DNA of 64,000 nucleotides from CADEEN01 sp963738425 (GTDB taxonomy: Bacteria; Pseudomonadota; Gammaproteobacteria; Burkholderiales; Burkholderiaceae_C). Position 1 is the first letter of the stretch. Each line of letters starts with the position of its first letter. The translations under genes and the position numbers were made by a program. Shown one piece after another: positions 40,196-47,841 of the stretch. The notes below the pieces were generated by a model, which saw only the letters and a list, made by a program, of their open reading frames with translations, was not told the origin of the DNA and did not search any database. Location: contig CAVTWT010000002.1 of assembly GCA_963738425.1 (NCBI GenBank), positions 213,906 through 277,905 on the forward strand. Reading direction: 5' to 3'.

Positions 40196-41089
40196 GTGAG
40201 CGACGACCCTCTGTTCCCCGGCTTCAGAACGCACAGGCTGCGGCTCGTCGAGTCCGAGGTTCACGCCGTGGTGGGCGGCAGCGGCCCGCCGCTGTTGCTG
40301 TTGCATGGCTATCCTCAGACCCACGTCGCATGGCACCAGATCGCTCCGGCGCTGGCGAAGGACTTCACCGTGGTGGCGCCGGACCTGCGGGGTTATGGCG
40401 ACAGCACCGGGCCTGCGGGCGGCCCGCCGCACGCTGCGTACAGCAAGCGCGCCATGGCCGGTGACGTGTTGGCCCTGATGCGCGATCTCGGCTTCGAGCG
40501 CTTCGCGGTCGTCGGCCACGACCGCGGCGGGCGCGTCGGCTACCGGCTGGCCCTGGATCACCCGCAGGCCGTGCGCTGCTTCAGCTCTCTCACGGTCATC
40601 CCGACCGAGGCGATGTGGCAGCGCGCCGGCATGGAGTTCGGCCTGAAGGCCTACCACTGGTACCTGTTCGCGCAGCCCTATGACCTGCCGGAGCGACTGC
40701 TGCGATCCGACCCGGCCTACTTCCTCGACTGGACGCTGCGTGGCATGGCCCTCGATCCGGCCCACATCGCAGCCGCTGCGCGAGAGCGCTATCACGCAGC
40801 ATTCGCCAGAGAGTCGGTGCGCCACGCGATGGTGGAAGACTACCGCGCGGGCGCCAGCCTCGACTTGACGCACGACCGCGAGGCCCGGGCTTCCGGCCGC
40901 AAGCTCGAGTGCCCCGTGCAGGTGCTGTGGAGTTCAGGGGCACCTGATCCGATTGCGACTTGGCGTGAGTGGGCACTGCATGTCGAAGGTGCCCCAATCG
41001 ATGCCGGGCACCTGCTGGCAGAAGAAGCGCCAGACGCCGTGCTCGGTCACCTCCAGCCTTTCCTCAGACGCTTGCTCTGCGGCGCTTGA
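40196..41089 (+). CDS. Alpha/beta hydrolase resembling fluoroacetate/haloacetate dehalogenase
   Basis: 297 residues from a GTG at 40196. The nucleophile elbow is GHDRGGRVGYRLALDHP, so the nucleophile is Asp109 (not Ser), as in haloalkane and haloacetate dehalogenases. Arg110, Arg113, His154 and Trp155 (AYHWYLF) fall one residue off Asp110, Arg111, Arg114, His155 and Trp156 of Rhodopseudomonas palustris fluoroacetate dehalogenase. The catalytic His272 is in DAGHLLAEEAPD. The block RHAMVEDYRAGAS is also family-like. Dehalogenation of haloacetates is therefore plausible; epoxide hydrolases with an Asp nucleophile are the main alternative. It is paired with a VOC gene. Confidence 0.82.
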   Translation: MSDDPLFPGFRTHRLRLVESEVHAVVGGSGPPLLLLHGYPQTHVAWHQIAPALAKDFTVVAPDLRGYGDSTGPAGGPPHAAYSKRAMAGDVLALMRDLGFERFAVVGHDRGGRVGYRLALDHPQAVRCFSSLTVIPTEAMWQRAGMEFGLKAYHWYLFAQPYDLPERLLRSDPAYFLDWTLRGMALDPAHIAAAARERYHAAFARESVRHAMVEDYRAGASLDLTHDREARASGRKLECPVQVLWSSGAPDPIATWREWALHVEGAPIDAGHLLAEEAPDAVLGHLQPFLRRLLCGA

Positions 41090-41119
41090 ATCCGGAGTTG
41101 AGGCGGCGCGTCGTCGCCG

Positions 41120-43363
41120 CTACGCCAGCCTGAACGGCATCTCGCGCAGCCGCTGCCCCGTCAGCTTCGCAATCGCATTGGCGAACGCCGGCGCCAGCGG
41201 CGGCACACCGGGCTCGCCCATGCCCTTGGGCGGGTCGTTGCTTGGCACGATGTGAACGGCGATCGTCGGCGGTGCGTCGGTGATGCGCGCCGGGGTGAAT
41301 TGGTGGAAATTGCCCTGCTCGACGACGCCGTCCTTGAGCGTGATCGAATGGCCGGGCAAGGTCGTCGCCAACGCCATCATCACAGAGCCCTGGACCTGCG
41401 CCTCCACCGTGCGCGGATTGACGCACAGGTTGCAGTGCACGCCGGCCGTCACCGCGGTCAGCACCGGTTTGCGCTCCTTGCCCTTGCCTGTGAGCTTGGC
41501 CTCGACCACATACGCCACCACCGACTCGAAGCTCTCGTGCACGGCCACGCCCCACGCCGTGCCGGCAGGCAGCTTCTTCTTGCCGTAGCCACTCTGGTCA
41601 ACCGCCAGCTGCAGCGCCGCACGGTGGCGCTTGCCCTTGTCGCCGTCCATCAGCGCCATGCGGTAGTCCACCGGGTCCTGCTTCGTCGCCGCGGCGATCT
41701 CGTCGATCAGCGTCTCCATGACGAACGCGGTGTGCGTGCTGCCGACGGAGCGCCACCACAGCACCGGCACGTTGACCTTTGGGTGGTGCACGGTGAGCTG
41801 CATCGGCACGTCGTACGGCTCGCGCATGCCTTCGGTGGTCGTGGCGTCGACGCCGTTCTTGACCATGAACGGCTCGAACGGCGAGCCGGTGAGGATGCTC
41901 TGGCTGACGATGCGGTGGTCCCAGGCCAGCACCTTGCCCTTGGCGTCGAAACCGATCTCGGCGCGGTGCACGGTGAACGGCCGGTAGTAGCCGGCCTTCA
42001 TGTCGTCTTCGCGGCTCCACATCACTTTGACCGGCGCGCGCTGGTTGTTCAGTGCCAGCGCCTTGGCCACGCCTGCGGCTTCGCGCACCCACTCGCCCGT
42101 CGGCGTGGCACGCCGGCCGAAGCCGCCGCCAGCCATCTGCACGACGATCTCGACCTGCTCGGGTTTCAGGCCGACGACGCTGGCCACTGCGCCGGCATCG
42201 ACGCCGGGCATTTGCGACGCCGTGATGACGGTGCACTTGTCGTCCTGCAGATCGACCGTGCAGGCCAGCGGCTCCATCTGCGCGTGATTCAGATAGGGAA
42301 AGACGAACTCGGCTGTCAGTTTTTTCGGCGCCTTGGCCAAGCCTGACACGTCGGCCTCGAAGTGTTTGGCCGGCGCTGGCGTGCCCGCCTTCTTGGCGAG
42401 CGCTTTGTATTGCGCGATCAGCTTTGTCGTGTCGGCCTTGTCGACGGCGCTCACGTCGTTCGTGTTCCATTGCACCTTCAGCGCATCGCGGCCCATCTTG
42501 GCCGGCCAATAGCCGTCGGCAACGATGGCGATGCCCTGACCGCCGCGGTCCAGCGCCACCCGCAGCACCGCCTTGACGCCCTTGACCTTCATCGCATCGG
42601 CGCCATCGAAGCTCGCCACCTTGCCGTTGAACACCGGCGGTCGCACGATGACCGCGGTCAGCATCCCCGGCAGCTTGATGTCGACGCTGTAGGCCTGCGT
42701 GCCGGTGCTCTTGGCGCGCGACACTTTCAAGCCGGTGGGCTTGCCGATGAGCTTGAAGTCTTTCGGCTCCTTCAACACCACGCGTTCGGGAATCGCCTCC
42801 TTCATCGCCGCGTCGAACAGCTCGCCGTAGGTGGCGCTCTTGCCGCCGCCGCTGATGACACCGTTGACTACGGTCAACGAGGCCGGCGGCACGCCGAGTT
42901 GTTTCGACGCTGCGGCAAGCAGCATCGCCTTGGTCCGCGCGCCGAGTTCGCGGTACTGCGTGTAGCTGTTCTTCACCGAGTTCGAGCCGCCGGTGAGGTG
43001 CATGCCCATCGCGGGATCGATGTAGTTGCCCTTCTGATTGCCGAAGCCGGTCTTGACCTTGGTCCAATCCGCCTCGAGCTCGTCGGCGCAGATCATCGCC
43101 AGCGCGGTCTCGATGCCTTGGCCCATGTCCATGCGGTTGCAGAGCACGGTGGTCGTGCCGTCCTTGTCGATGGTGACGAAGGCGGCCGGTTGTTGAAATG
43201 CCTTCTGCCCTGGCGGCAGATCGGGCGCGTTCTGCGCACGCGCCTCGGGCGTGGCCAGCGGCATCAGCGCCAGACCGACGGCGCCGCCGACGGTCATCGT
43301 GACGAAGCGGCGGCGCGTGAGTTCGGATGTTGCGGTTTGGGCGATCAGCTTGTCGAGGATCAT
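41120..43363 (-). CDS. iorB: Molybdenum hydroxylase large subunit (isoquinoline 1-oxidoreductase beta type)
   Basis: 747 residues from ATG 43363. A twin-arginine signal (SELTRRRFVTMTVGGAVGLALM) starts the protein, so the folded enzyme is exported. The xanthine-dehydrogenase-family molybdopterin domains follow (DMGQGIETALAMICADELEA, VVQMAGGGFGRRATPTGEWV, and PFEPFMVKNG). The C-terminal GMGEPGVPPLAPAFANAI contains the conserved Glu of this family (GEPGVPP). IorB-like enzymes hydroxylate N-heterocycles or oxidise aldehydes; the true substrate is unknown. It follows the [2Fe-2S] subunit gene by 16 bp. No cytochrome or XdhC-type maturation gene is adjacent. Confidence 0.87.
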   Translation of the reverse strand: MILDKLIAQTATSELTRRRFVTMTVGGAVGLALMPLATPEARAQNAPDLPPGQKAFQQPAAFVTIDKDGTTTVLCNRMDMGQGIETALAMICADELEADWTKVKTGFGNQKGNYIDPAMGMHLTGGSNSVKNSYTQYRELGARTKAMLLAAASKQLGVPPASLTVVNGVISGGGKSATYGELFDAAMKEAIPERVVLKEPKDFKLIGKPTGLKVSRAKSTGTQAYSVDIKLPGMLTAVIVRPPVFNGKVASFDGADAMKVKGVKAVLRVALDRGGQGIAIVADGYWPAKMGRDALKVQWNTNDVSAVDKADTTKLIAQYKALAKKAGTPAPAKHFEADVSGLAKAPKKLTAEFVFPYLNHAQMEPLACTVDLQDDKCTVITASQMPGVDAGAVASVVGLKPEQVEIVVQMAGGGFGRRATPTGEWVREAAGVAKALALNNQRAPVKVMWSREDDMKAGYYRPFTVHRAEIGFDAKGKVLAWDHRIVSQSILTGSPFEPFMVKNGVDATTTEGMREPYDVPMQLTVHHPKVNVPVLWWRSVGSTHTAFVMETLIDEIAAATKQDPVDYRMALMDGDKGKRHRAALQLAVDQSGYGKKKLPAGTAWGVAVHESFESVVAYVVEAKLTGKGKERKPVLTAVTAGVHCNLCVNPRTVEAQVQGSVMMALATTLPGHSITLKDGVVEQGNFHQFTPARITDAPPTIAVHIVPSNDPPKGMGEPGVPPLAPAFANAIAKLTGQRLREMPFRLA

Positions 43364-43379
43364 GGTGGTGGCTCCCTGA

Positions 43380-43838
43380 TCAAGCCAGCGCGGCGGCAGC
43401 TTGTTTGATGGCAGCGCGGATGCGCGGGTAGGTTCCGCAGCGGCAGACGTTGCCGGCCATCGCAGCGTCAATCTGCGCGTCGGTCGGCTTCTTGTTCGTC
43501 TTCAGCAGCGCGGTCGCGCTCATGATCTGGCCGCTCTGGCAGTAGCCACATTGCGCCACGTCCTGCGCCACCCAGGCTTCGGTCACGGCCTTGCCGACGT
43601 TGTCGCCGGCCAAACCTTCGATCGTCGTGATGCTCGCGCCTGCCGCCGCAGAGATCGGCAGCGAACAACTGCGCACCGCCTGCCCGTTCATGTGCACGGT
43701 GCACGCACCGCACTGGGCCAGTCCACAACCGAATTTGGTTCCGGTGAGGCCGAGGTTGTCGCGCACCGCCCACAAGACGGGTGTGCTCGGATCGGCATCC
43801 ACCGTGACGGGTTTGCCGTTGAGATTGAAACTGCTCAT
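43380..43838 (-). CDS. iorA: Molybdenum hydroxylase [2Fe-2S] subunit (isoquinoline 1-oxidoreductase alpha type)
   Basis: 152 residues. The plant-type [2Fe-2S] motif is CGLAQCGACTVHMNG with a further Cys in RSCSLP (~residues 40-63). The second, C-terminal cluster is built from CGYCQSGQIM and NVCRCGTYPRI (~residues 100-140). It hands electrons from the molybdenum site in IorB to an acceptor. No signal peptide is present, so it would be exported with the Tat-signal-bearing large subunit (hitch-hiker export). It is the first gene of the pair. Confidence 0.9.
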   Translation of the reverse strand: MSSFNLNGKPVTVDADPSTPVLWAVRDNLGLTGTKFGCGLAQCGACTVHMNGQAVRSCSLPISAAAGASITTIEGLAGDNVGKAVTEAWVAQDVAQCGYCQSGQIMSATALLKTNKKPTDAQIDAAMAGNVCRCGTYPRIRAAIKQAAAALA

Positions 43839-43929
43839 CGAAAGCCCGCCTTCGCAACCGTTGACTCAGGCGGCGTTGTAGCGCGAATCGATCGCCCTCT
43901 CAGTTCAGTGGGGCATCGCGCGCTCGCGC

Positions 43930-44745
43930 TCAGTGCAAGGCTGACAAGAACTGCTTCAACTCCGCCGTCTGCGGCGAGTCGAACAAGGTCTGCGGCGGCC
44001 CCATCTCGTGGATGCGCCCGGCGTGCATGAAGACCACGCGGTCGCTGACCTTGCGCGCGAAATTCATCTCGTGCGTGACCATCAGCAGCGTCATGCCTTC
44101 GACGGCCAGGCTCTCGACGACCTTCAACACTTCGCCGACGAGTTCCGGGTCGAGCGCCGACGTGATCTCGTCGCACAGCATCACGCTCGGCTCCATTGCC
44201 AGCGCGCGCGCAATGGCCACGCGCTGCTGCTGGCCGCCGGAGAGCTGATCCGGCCAGGCGTCGAACTTCTCGGCCAGACCGACACGTTCGAGCAGCTTGC
44301 GCGCCGCAGCTTCCGACTCGCCGGCCGCGCGGTTCTTGACCAGTGACGGCGCCAGCATGACGTTGCGGCCGACCGTGAGGTGCGGGAACAGGTTGAAGTT
44401 CTGGAAGATCATGCCGACGTGCTGGCGCAGCGCGCGCATCGCCGCCGCGTCGCCATGCTTGAGCGGCTGGCCATCGACTTCGAGCGCACCTTCCTGGAAG
44501 ACTTCGAGGCCGTTGATGCAGCGCAGGAGCGTGCTCTTGCCCGAGCCGCTCTTGCCGATGATGGCGATGACCTCGCCGCGCTGCACGTCGAGGTCGATGC
44601 CTTTGAGCACCTCGTTGTCGCCGAAGCGTTTGCGCAGGGCGCTGACCTTGACGATGTGCTGCGCCGGGCCGCTCCCAAGCGGCACGATCCCCCTCGGGGG
44701 GACGACGCCGGAGGCGTCTTGGGGGTCAGATTCACCTGCGTTCAC
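43930..44745 (-). CDS. Polar amino-acid ABC transporter ATP-binding protein
   Basis: 271 residues from a GTG at 44745 that overlaps the end of the permease gene by 14 bp. The ATPase domain has Walker A GKSGSGKST (~residues 65-73), Q-loop FQNFNLFPHL, signature LSGGQQQRVAIARAL, Walker B VMLCDEITSALD and switch MVTHEMNFA. The first ~28 residues (from SDPQDASGVVPPRG to LGSGPAQ) are encoded by a copy of the dispersed hairpin repeat and are not family sequence. A later start near VKVSALRKRF would be more usual, but no good start codon stands out there. It energises the two permeases upstream. Confidence 0.9.
   Translation of the reverse strand: MNAGESDPQDASGVVPPRGIVPLGSGPAQHIVKVSALRKRFGDNEVLKGIDLDVQRGEVIAIIGKSGSGKSTLLRCINGLEVFQEGALEVDGQPLKHGDAAAMRALRQHVGMIFQNFNLFPHLTVGRNVMLAPSLVKNRAAGESEAAARKLLERVGLAEKFDAWPDQLSGGQQQRVAIARALAMEPSVMLCDEITSALDPELVGEVLKVVESLAVEGMTLLMVTHEMNFARKVSDRVVFMHAGRIHEMGPPQTLFDSPQTAELKQFLSALH
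44655..44728. repeat. Dispersed GC-rich hairpin repeat (copy d)
   Basis: It contains GCCGGGCCGCTCCCAAGC (also found in copy f), then CCCCCTCGGGGGG and the hairpin GACGCCTCCGGCGTC-like core with CTTGGGGGTC. It lies inside the 5' end of the ATP-binding protein gene and is translated as an extra N-terminus. Confidence 0.65.
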
Positions 44746-45382
44746 GGAGCTTCCTTTCGAGGCGGCGGCTGTAGGCGGAGATCGGCCAGCACAGCGCGAA
44801 GTACATCAGCGCCACGCACGCGTAGACGGTGAACGGCTTGAAGGTGGCGTTGGTGATCATCGTGCCGGCCTTGGTGAGTTCGATGAAGCCAATCACCGAC
44901 GCCAGCGCCGTGCCCTTGATGACCTGTACCAGGAAGCCCACCGTCGGCGCGATCGCGATGCGCAGCGCCTGCGGCCCGATGACGTGGCGCATCTTTTCGC
45001 GGAAGTTCAGCGCCAGGCTGTCAGCGGCTTCCCACTGGCCTTTCGGAATCGCATCGACACAACCGCGCCAGATTTCGGCGAGGAAGGCGCTGGCATAGAG
45101 CGTCAGCGCCACGCTGGCCGCCAGCCACGCCGAGATCTCGATGCCGAGCAGCGACAGGCCGAAGTAGGCGAGGAAGAGCTGCATCAGCAACGGCGTGCCC
45201 TGAAAGAGTTGCACGTAGGCTGCCACTCCGCGCTGAGCGCCGGGCAGTTTGGCCAGACGCGCCAGCAGCAACGACAAGCCGACGAGCCCGCCACCGATGA
45301 AGGCGATCAGCGACAGCAGCACCGTCCAGCGCCCGGCCAGCAGCAGGTTGCGCAGGATGTCCCAGAGGGTGAACTCGACCAC
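44732..45382 (-). CDS. Polar amino-acid ABC transporter permease (second)
   Basis: 216 residues from a GTG at 45382. It is a His/Glu/Gln/Arg/opine-type permease with about five membrane helices. The EAA motif region is GQWEAADSLALNFREKMRHVIGPQ near residue 120. The N-terminus LWDILRNLLLAGRWTVLLSLIAF is typical. It follows the first permease by 4 bp and overlaps the ATPase gene, so the four-gene unit (binding protein, two permeases, ATPase) is one operon. Confidence 0.9.
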   Translation of the reverse strand: MVEFTLWDILRNLLLAGRWTVLLSLIAFIGGGLVGLSLLLARLAKLPGAQRGVAAYVQLFQGTPLLMQLFLAYFGLSLLGIEISAWLAASVALTLYASAFLAEIWRGCVDAIPKGQWEAADSLALNFREKMRHVIGPQALRIAIAPTVGFLVQVIKGTALASVIGFIELTKAGTMITNATFKPFTVYACVALMYFALCWPISAYSRRLERKLRERR

Positions 45383-45386
45383 CGCG

Positions 45387-46064
45387 CTATCTCCCTGCCT
45401 GCGGCGTGCGGCCGAAGATCAACTTCGGCCCGGCCCAGTTCAACAGCTGACGGATCGCAATCGCCAGACCGAGATAGATCAGCGTGGCGACGATGTAGGC
45501 CTCGAAGGCGCGGAAGTTGCGGCTCTGGATCAGGTTGGCGAAGTACGACAGCTCCTGCGCCGCGATCTGGCCGCACACGGCCGAGCCGAGCATGACGATG
45601 ACGATCTGGCTCGTCATCGCAGGCCACACGCGCGCCAGCGCCGGCGGCAGCACGACGCGCAGGAACACCTGCCGCTCGTTCAACGCGAGGCTGCGCGCGG
45701 CTTCGATCTGCCCGCGCGGTGTGCCCTCGATGCCGGCGCGCGCGATCTCGGCCGCGTACGCGCCGAGGTTGATCACCATCGCGATCACCGACGCGATCTC
45801 GGGTGTGAGCTTGACGCCCAGGCTCGGCAGGCCGAAGAAGACGAAGAACAGCTGGACGATGAACGGCGTGTTGCGGATCAACTCGACATACGCGCCGACG
45901 ATCCACTTCAACCACGCCGGACCCCACGCGCGCGCCCAACCGCAGGCGACGCCGAGTGACACGCCGAGCACGGCCGACACCGCGGTCAGGCCGACCGTGA
46001 ACGCGGCGCCACGCAGCAGTTGCGGCCACTGCGAAAGAACGGCGCCGAAGTCGAGCGTGATCAC
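45387..46064 (-). CDS. Polar amino-acid ABC transporter permease (first)
   Basis: 225 residues from a GTG at 46064. It belongs to the same family as the second permease, with EAA motif GQIEAARSLALNERQVFLRVVLP (~residue 125) and the family block VELIRNTPFIVQLFFVFFGLP near residue 60. It follows the binding-protein gene by 12 bp. Two non-identical permeases are usual for transporters of glutamate/aspartate or branched polar substrates; the substrate is not predictable here. Confidence 0.9.
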   Translation of the reverse strand: MITLDFGAVLSQWPQLLRGAAFTVGLTAVSAVLGVSLGVACGWARAWGPAWLKWIVGAYVELIRNTPFIVQLFFVFFGLPSLGVKLTPEIASVIAMVINLGAYAAEIARAGIEGTPRGQIEAARSLALNERQVFLRVVLPPALARVWPAMTSQIVIVMLGSAVCGQIAAQELSYFANLIQSRNFRAFEAYIVATLIYLGLAIAIRQLLNWAGPKLIFGRTPQAGR

Positions 46065-46076
46065 GCCGCGCCTCGA

Positions 46077-46865
46077 TCAGTTGGGAAGATCGCCGGCCGG
46101 ACGGCCCAGCCACTTCTGGGCCATCTTGTCCAACTCGCCCGCCGCTTTGGCTGCAGCGATGATCTCGTTGACCTTCAGGCGCAGTTTGTCCTCGCCCTTG
46201 TTCAGTCCGATGAAGTTCGGCGAGTCCTTCAGCACGAACTTGTATTCGGTGTTCATCGCCGGATTGCGCGCCATCATGTTGCCGGCCACCGAAGCGCCGG
46301 TGGCGATGACCTGCACCTGGCCCGAGACGAACGCCGAGACGGTGGCATTGTTGTCCTCGAAGCGTTTCACGTCGGCCGTGGGCGGCGCGATCTTCGTCAG
46401 CTCCAGATCCTCGATCGCGCCGCGCGTCACGCCGACGGTCTTGCCGGCGAGATCGGCCGCGCTTTTGACGCTCATCGACTTGGCCGCGAACACGGCCTGG
46501 AAGAACGGCGAATAGGCGGCAGAGAAGTCGATCACCTTCTCGCGCTCGGCGTTCTTGCCGAGCGTGGAGATCACCAGATCGGCCTTTTTGGTTTGCAGGT
46601 AGGGGATGCGGTTGGCGCTGCTCACCGGCACCAGCTCCACCGGCACGCCGAGCTTGGCGCCGATGTAGTTACCCATGTCGATGTCCAGGCCCTGCGGTTT
46701 CAGGTCGGTGCCGACAAAGCCGTAAGGCGGAAAGTCGGTCGGGATGGCGATGCGGATCAGCTTCCTCGCCATCACCTCGTCGAGCGCGGCCTGGGCCTGC
46801 GCGGCGAGGGGCAAGGAAGCGGCAACGAACGCAGCGAGTGCGATCCAGCGGCGAGAGCGATTCAT
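46077..46865 (-). CDS. Periplasmic amino-acid-binding protein of an ABC transporter
   Basis: 262 residues from ATG 46865, with a good ribosome site (AGGAGA) 7-8 bp upstream. A signal peptide (RRWIALAAFVAASLPLAAQA) precedes an SBP_bac_3 domain with IAIPTDFPPYGFVG, the ligand-site region LDIDMGNYIGAKLGV, ISTLGKNAEREKVIDFS and GKTVGVTRGAIEDL. The frame opens further upstream, but that part belongs to the neighbouring regulator region. It is the first gene of the transporter operon, directly downstream of a GntR regulator that probably controls it. Confidence 0.9.
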   Translation of the reverse strand: MNRSRRWIALAAFVAASLPLAAQAQAALDEVMARKLIRIAIPTDFPPYGFVGTDLKPQGLDIDMGNYIGAKLGVPVELVPVSSANRIPYLQTKKADLVISTLGKNAEREKVIDFSAAYSPFFQAVFAAKSMSVKSAADLAGKTVGVTRGAIEDLELTKIAPPTADVKRFEDNNATVSAFVSGQVQVIATGASVAGNMMARNPAMNTEYKFVLKDSPNFIGLNKGEDKLRLKVNEIIAAAKAAGELDKMAQKWLGRPAGDLPN

Positions 46866-47706
46866 GCGGTTTTCTCCTGGCGGCGCCGACGGGTGGCGCG
46901 TGTTGTGGTGGGTGAGGGAACGAGACTCGTGAACAGACCGACGCCCGCCTTGCGTGACGCTGACGTTCAGGGCTAGCAAGGGCCGTGCGCGGTGTCGGGG
47001 CAGCCAGCGTCGCGCCCGGTCCTTCGAGCGCGCGGCGCAACTGGTGGACGGGCTCCGAGGCCGCGCTGCGCGTGCCGAGGTGCCCGGCCACCGCTTCGAT
47101 GTGTTCGCGGGCCAGGCGGCGCGCGGCCGGCAGGTCACCCGCTTCGAGCGCAGCGACGATGCGCGCATGGTCGGCGCAGGACTGCGCGGCGTCGTGGTTG
47201 GACTGGAACAGCGTCGCGATCAGCGTCGTGCGCGCGGTCAGGTCGCGCAGGATGTCGGCCAGCACGGCGTTGCCCAGGCAATCGGCCAAGCAGACATGAA
47301 AGTCACCGAGCAGGTAGCTGCGCGGCCCCGGCTCACCGGCGCGCACCGCCGCCCGCTCGGCGCTGACATGCTGCTTCAGGCGCTTGATCGCGGCCCGCGG
47401 CGGTGCCGCATCGAGCGAATGCAGCAGCCCGGTTTCGATGGCCACCCGGGCCTGGAAGGCCTCCTCGGCCTCTTCGCGCGACGGTTGCACGACGAACCAG
47501 CCGCGCCGCGCCGAGACTTCGACCATGCCGCGCGCTGACAGCCGCGCCAGCGCTTCGCGCACCAGCGTGCGGCTGACGCCGAACAGCTCGGCCAGCGACT
47601 GCTCGCCCAGGCGCTGGCCGGACGACAGGCGGCCGGCGAGGATGGCGTCGACGATGCGATCGGCCATCTCGTCGGGACTCGCGTGTTGGCTTCGCCGTTG
47701 GGCCAT
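46669..47706 (-). CDS. GntR family regulator, FadR/FCD type (C-terminal end doubtful)
   Basis: From ATG 47706 (MAQRRSQHASPDEMADRIVD). The winged-helix domain (RLGEQSLAELFGVSRTLVREALARLSARG) spans residues ~30-65, and the FCD effector domain runs to HIEAVAGHLG (~residue 215). A normal member would end near residue 235-245. Here the frame has no stop and runs through the binding-protein gene in another frame down to 46669, giving 345 residues. A one-base shift would end it at TAG 46975-46973. The true end is therefore likely near 46973. The palindrome at 47773-47795 in its own promoter suggests autoregulation. Confidence 0.82.
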   Translation of the reverse strand: MAQRRSQHASPDEMADRIVDAILAGRLSSGQRLGEQSLAELFGVSRTLVREALARLSARGMVEVSARRGWFVVQPSREEAEEAFQARVAIETGLLHSLDAAPPRAAIKRLKQHVSAERAAVRAGEPGPRSYLLGDFHVCLADCLGNAVLADILRDLTARTTLIATLFQSNHDAAQSCADHARIVAALEAGDLPAARRLAREHIEAVAGHLGTRSAASEPVHQLRRALEGPGATLAAPTPRTALASPERQRHARRASVCSRVSFPHPPQHAPPVGAARRKPHESLSPLDRTRCVRCRFLAPRRAGPGRARRGDGEEADPHRHPDRLSALRLCRHRPETAGPGHRHG

Positions 47707-47772
47707 CGTTGTGGGCGGATTGCGTTGATGTGGTGCGATTCGGAGCCGTGGCGCACCGGCGCAGTGCAGACT

Positions 47773-47795
47773 TTGCATACCTTACTTGTATGCAA
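47773..47795. promoter_or_regulatory. Candidate GntR operator
   Basis: A perfect inverted repeat, TTGCATAC-CTTACTT-GTATGCAA, lies 67 bp upstream of the GntR start codon. The right arm is part of TTGTATGCAA, which fits the T-N-G-T-N(0-3)-A-C-N-A type half-site of FadR-subfamily GntR proteins. This is the only long AT-rich dyad in the region. Confidence 0.6.
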
Positions 47796-47841
47796 GATGG
47801 CTTGCAAGGGCCGTGCCTGCGTGTTTTCCTGGGCCTTGCGG

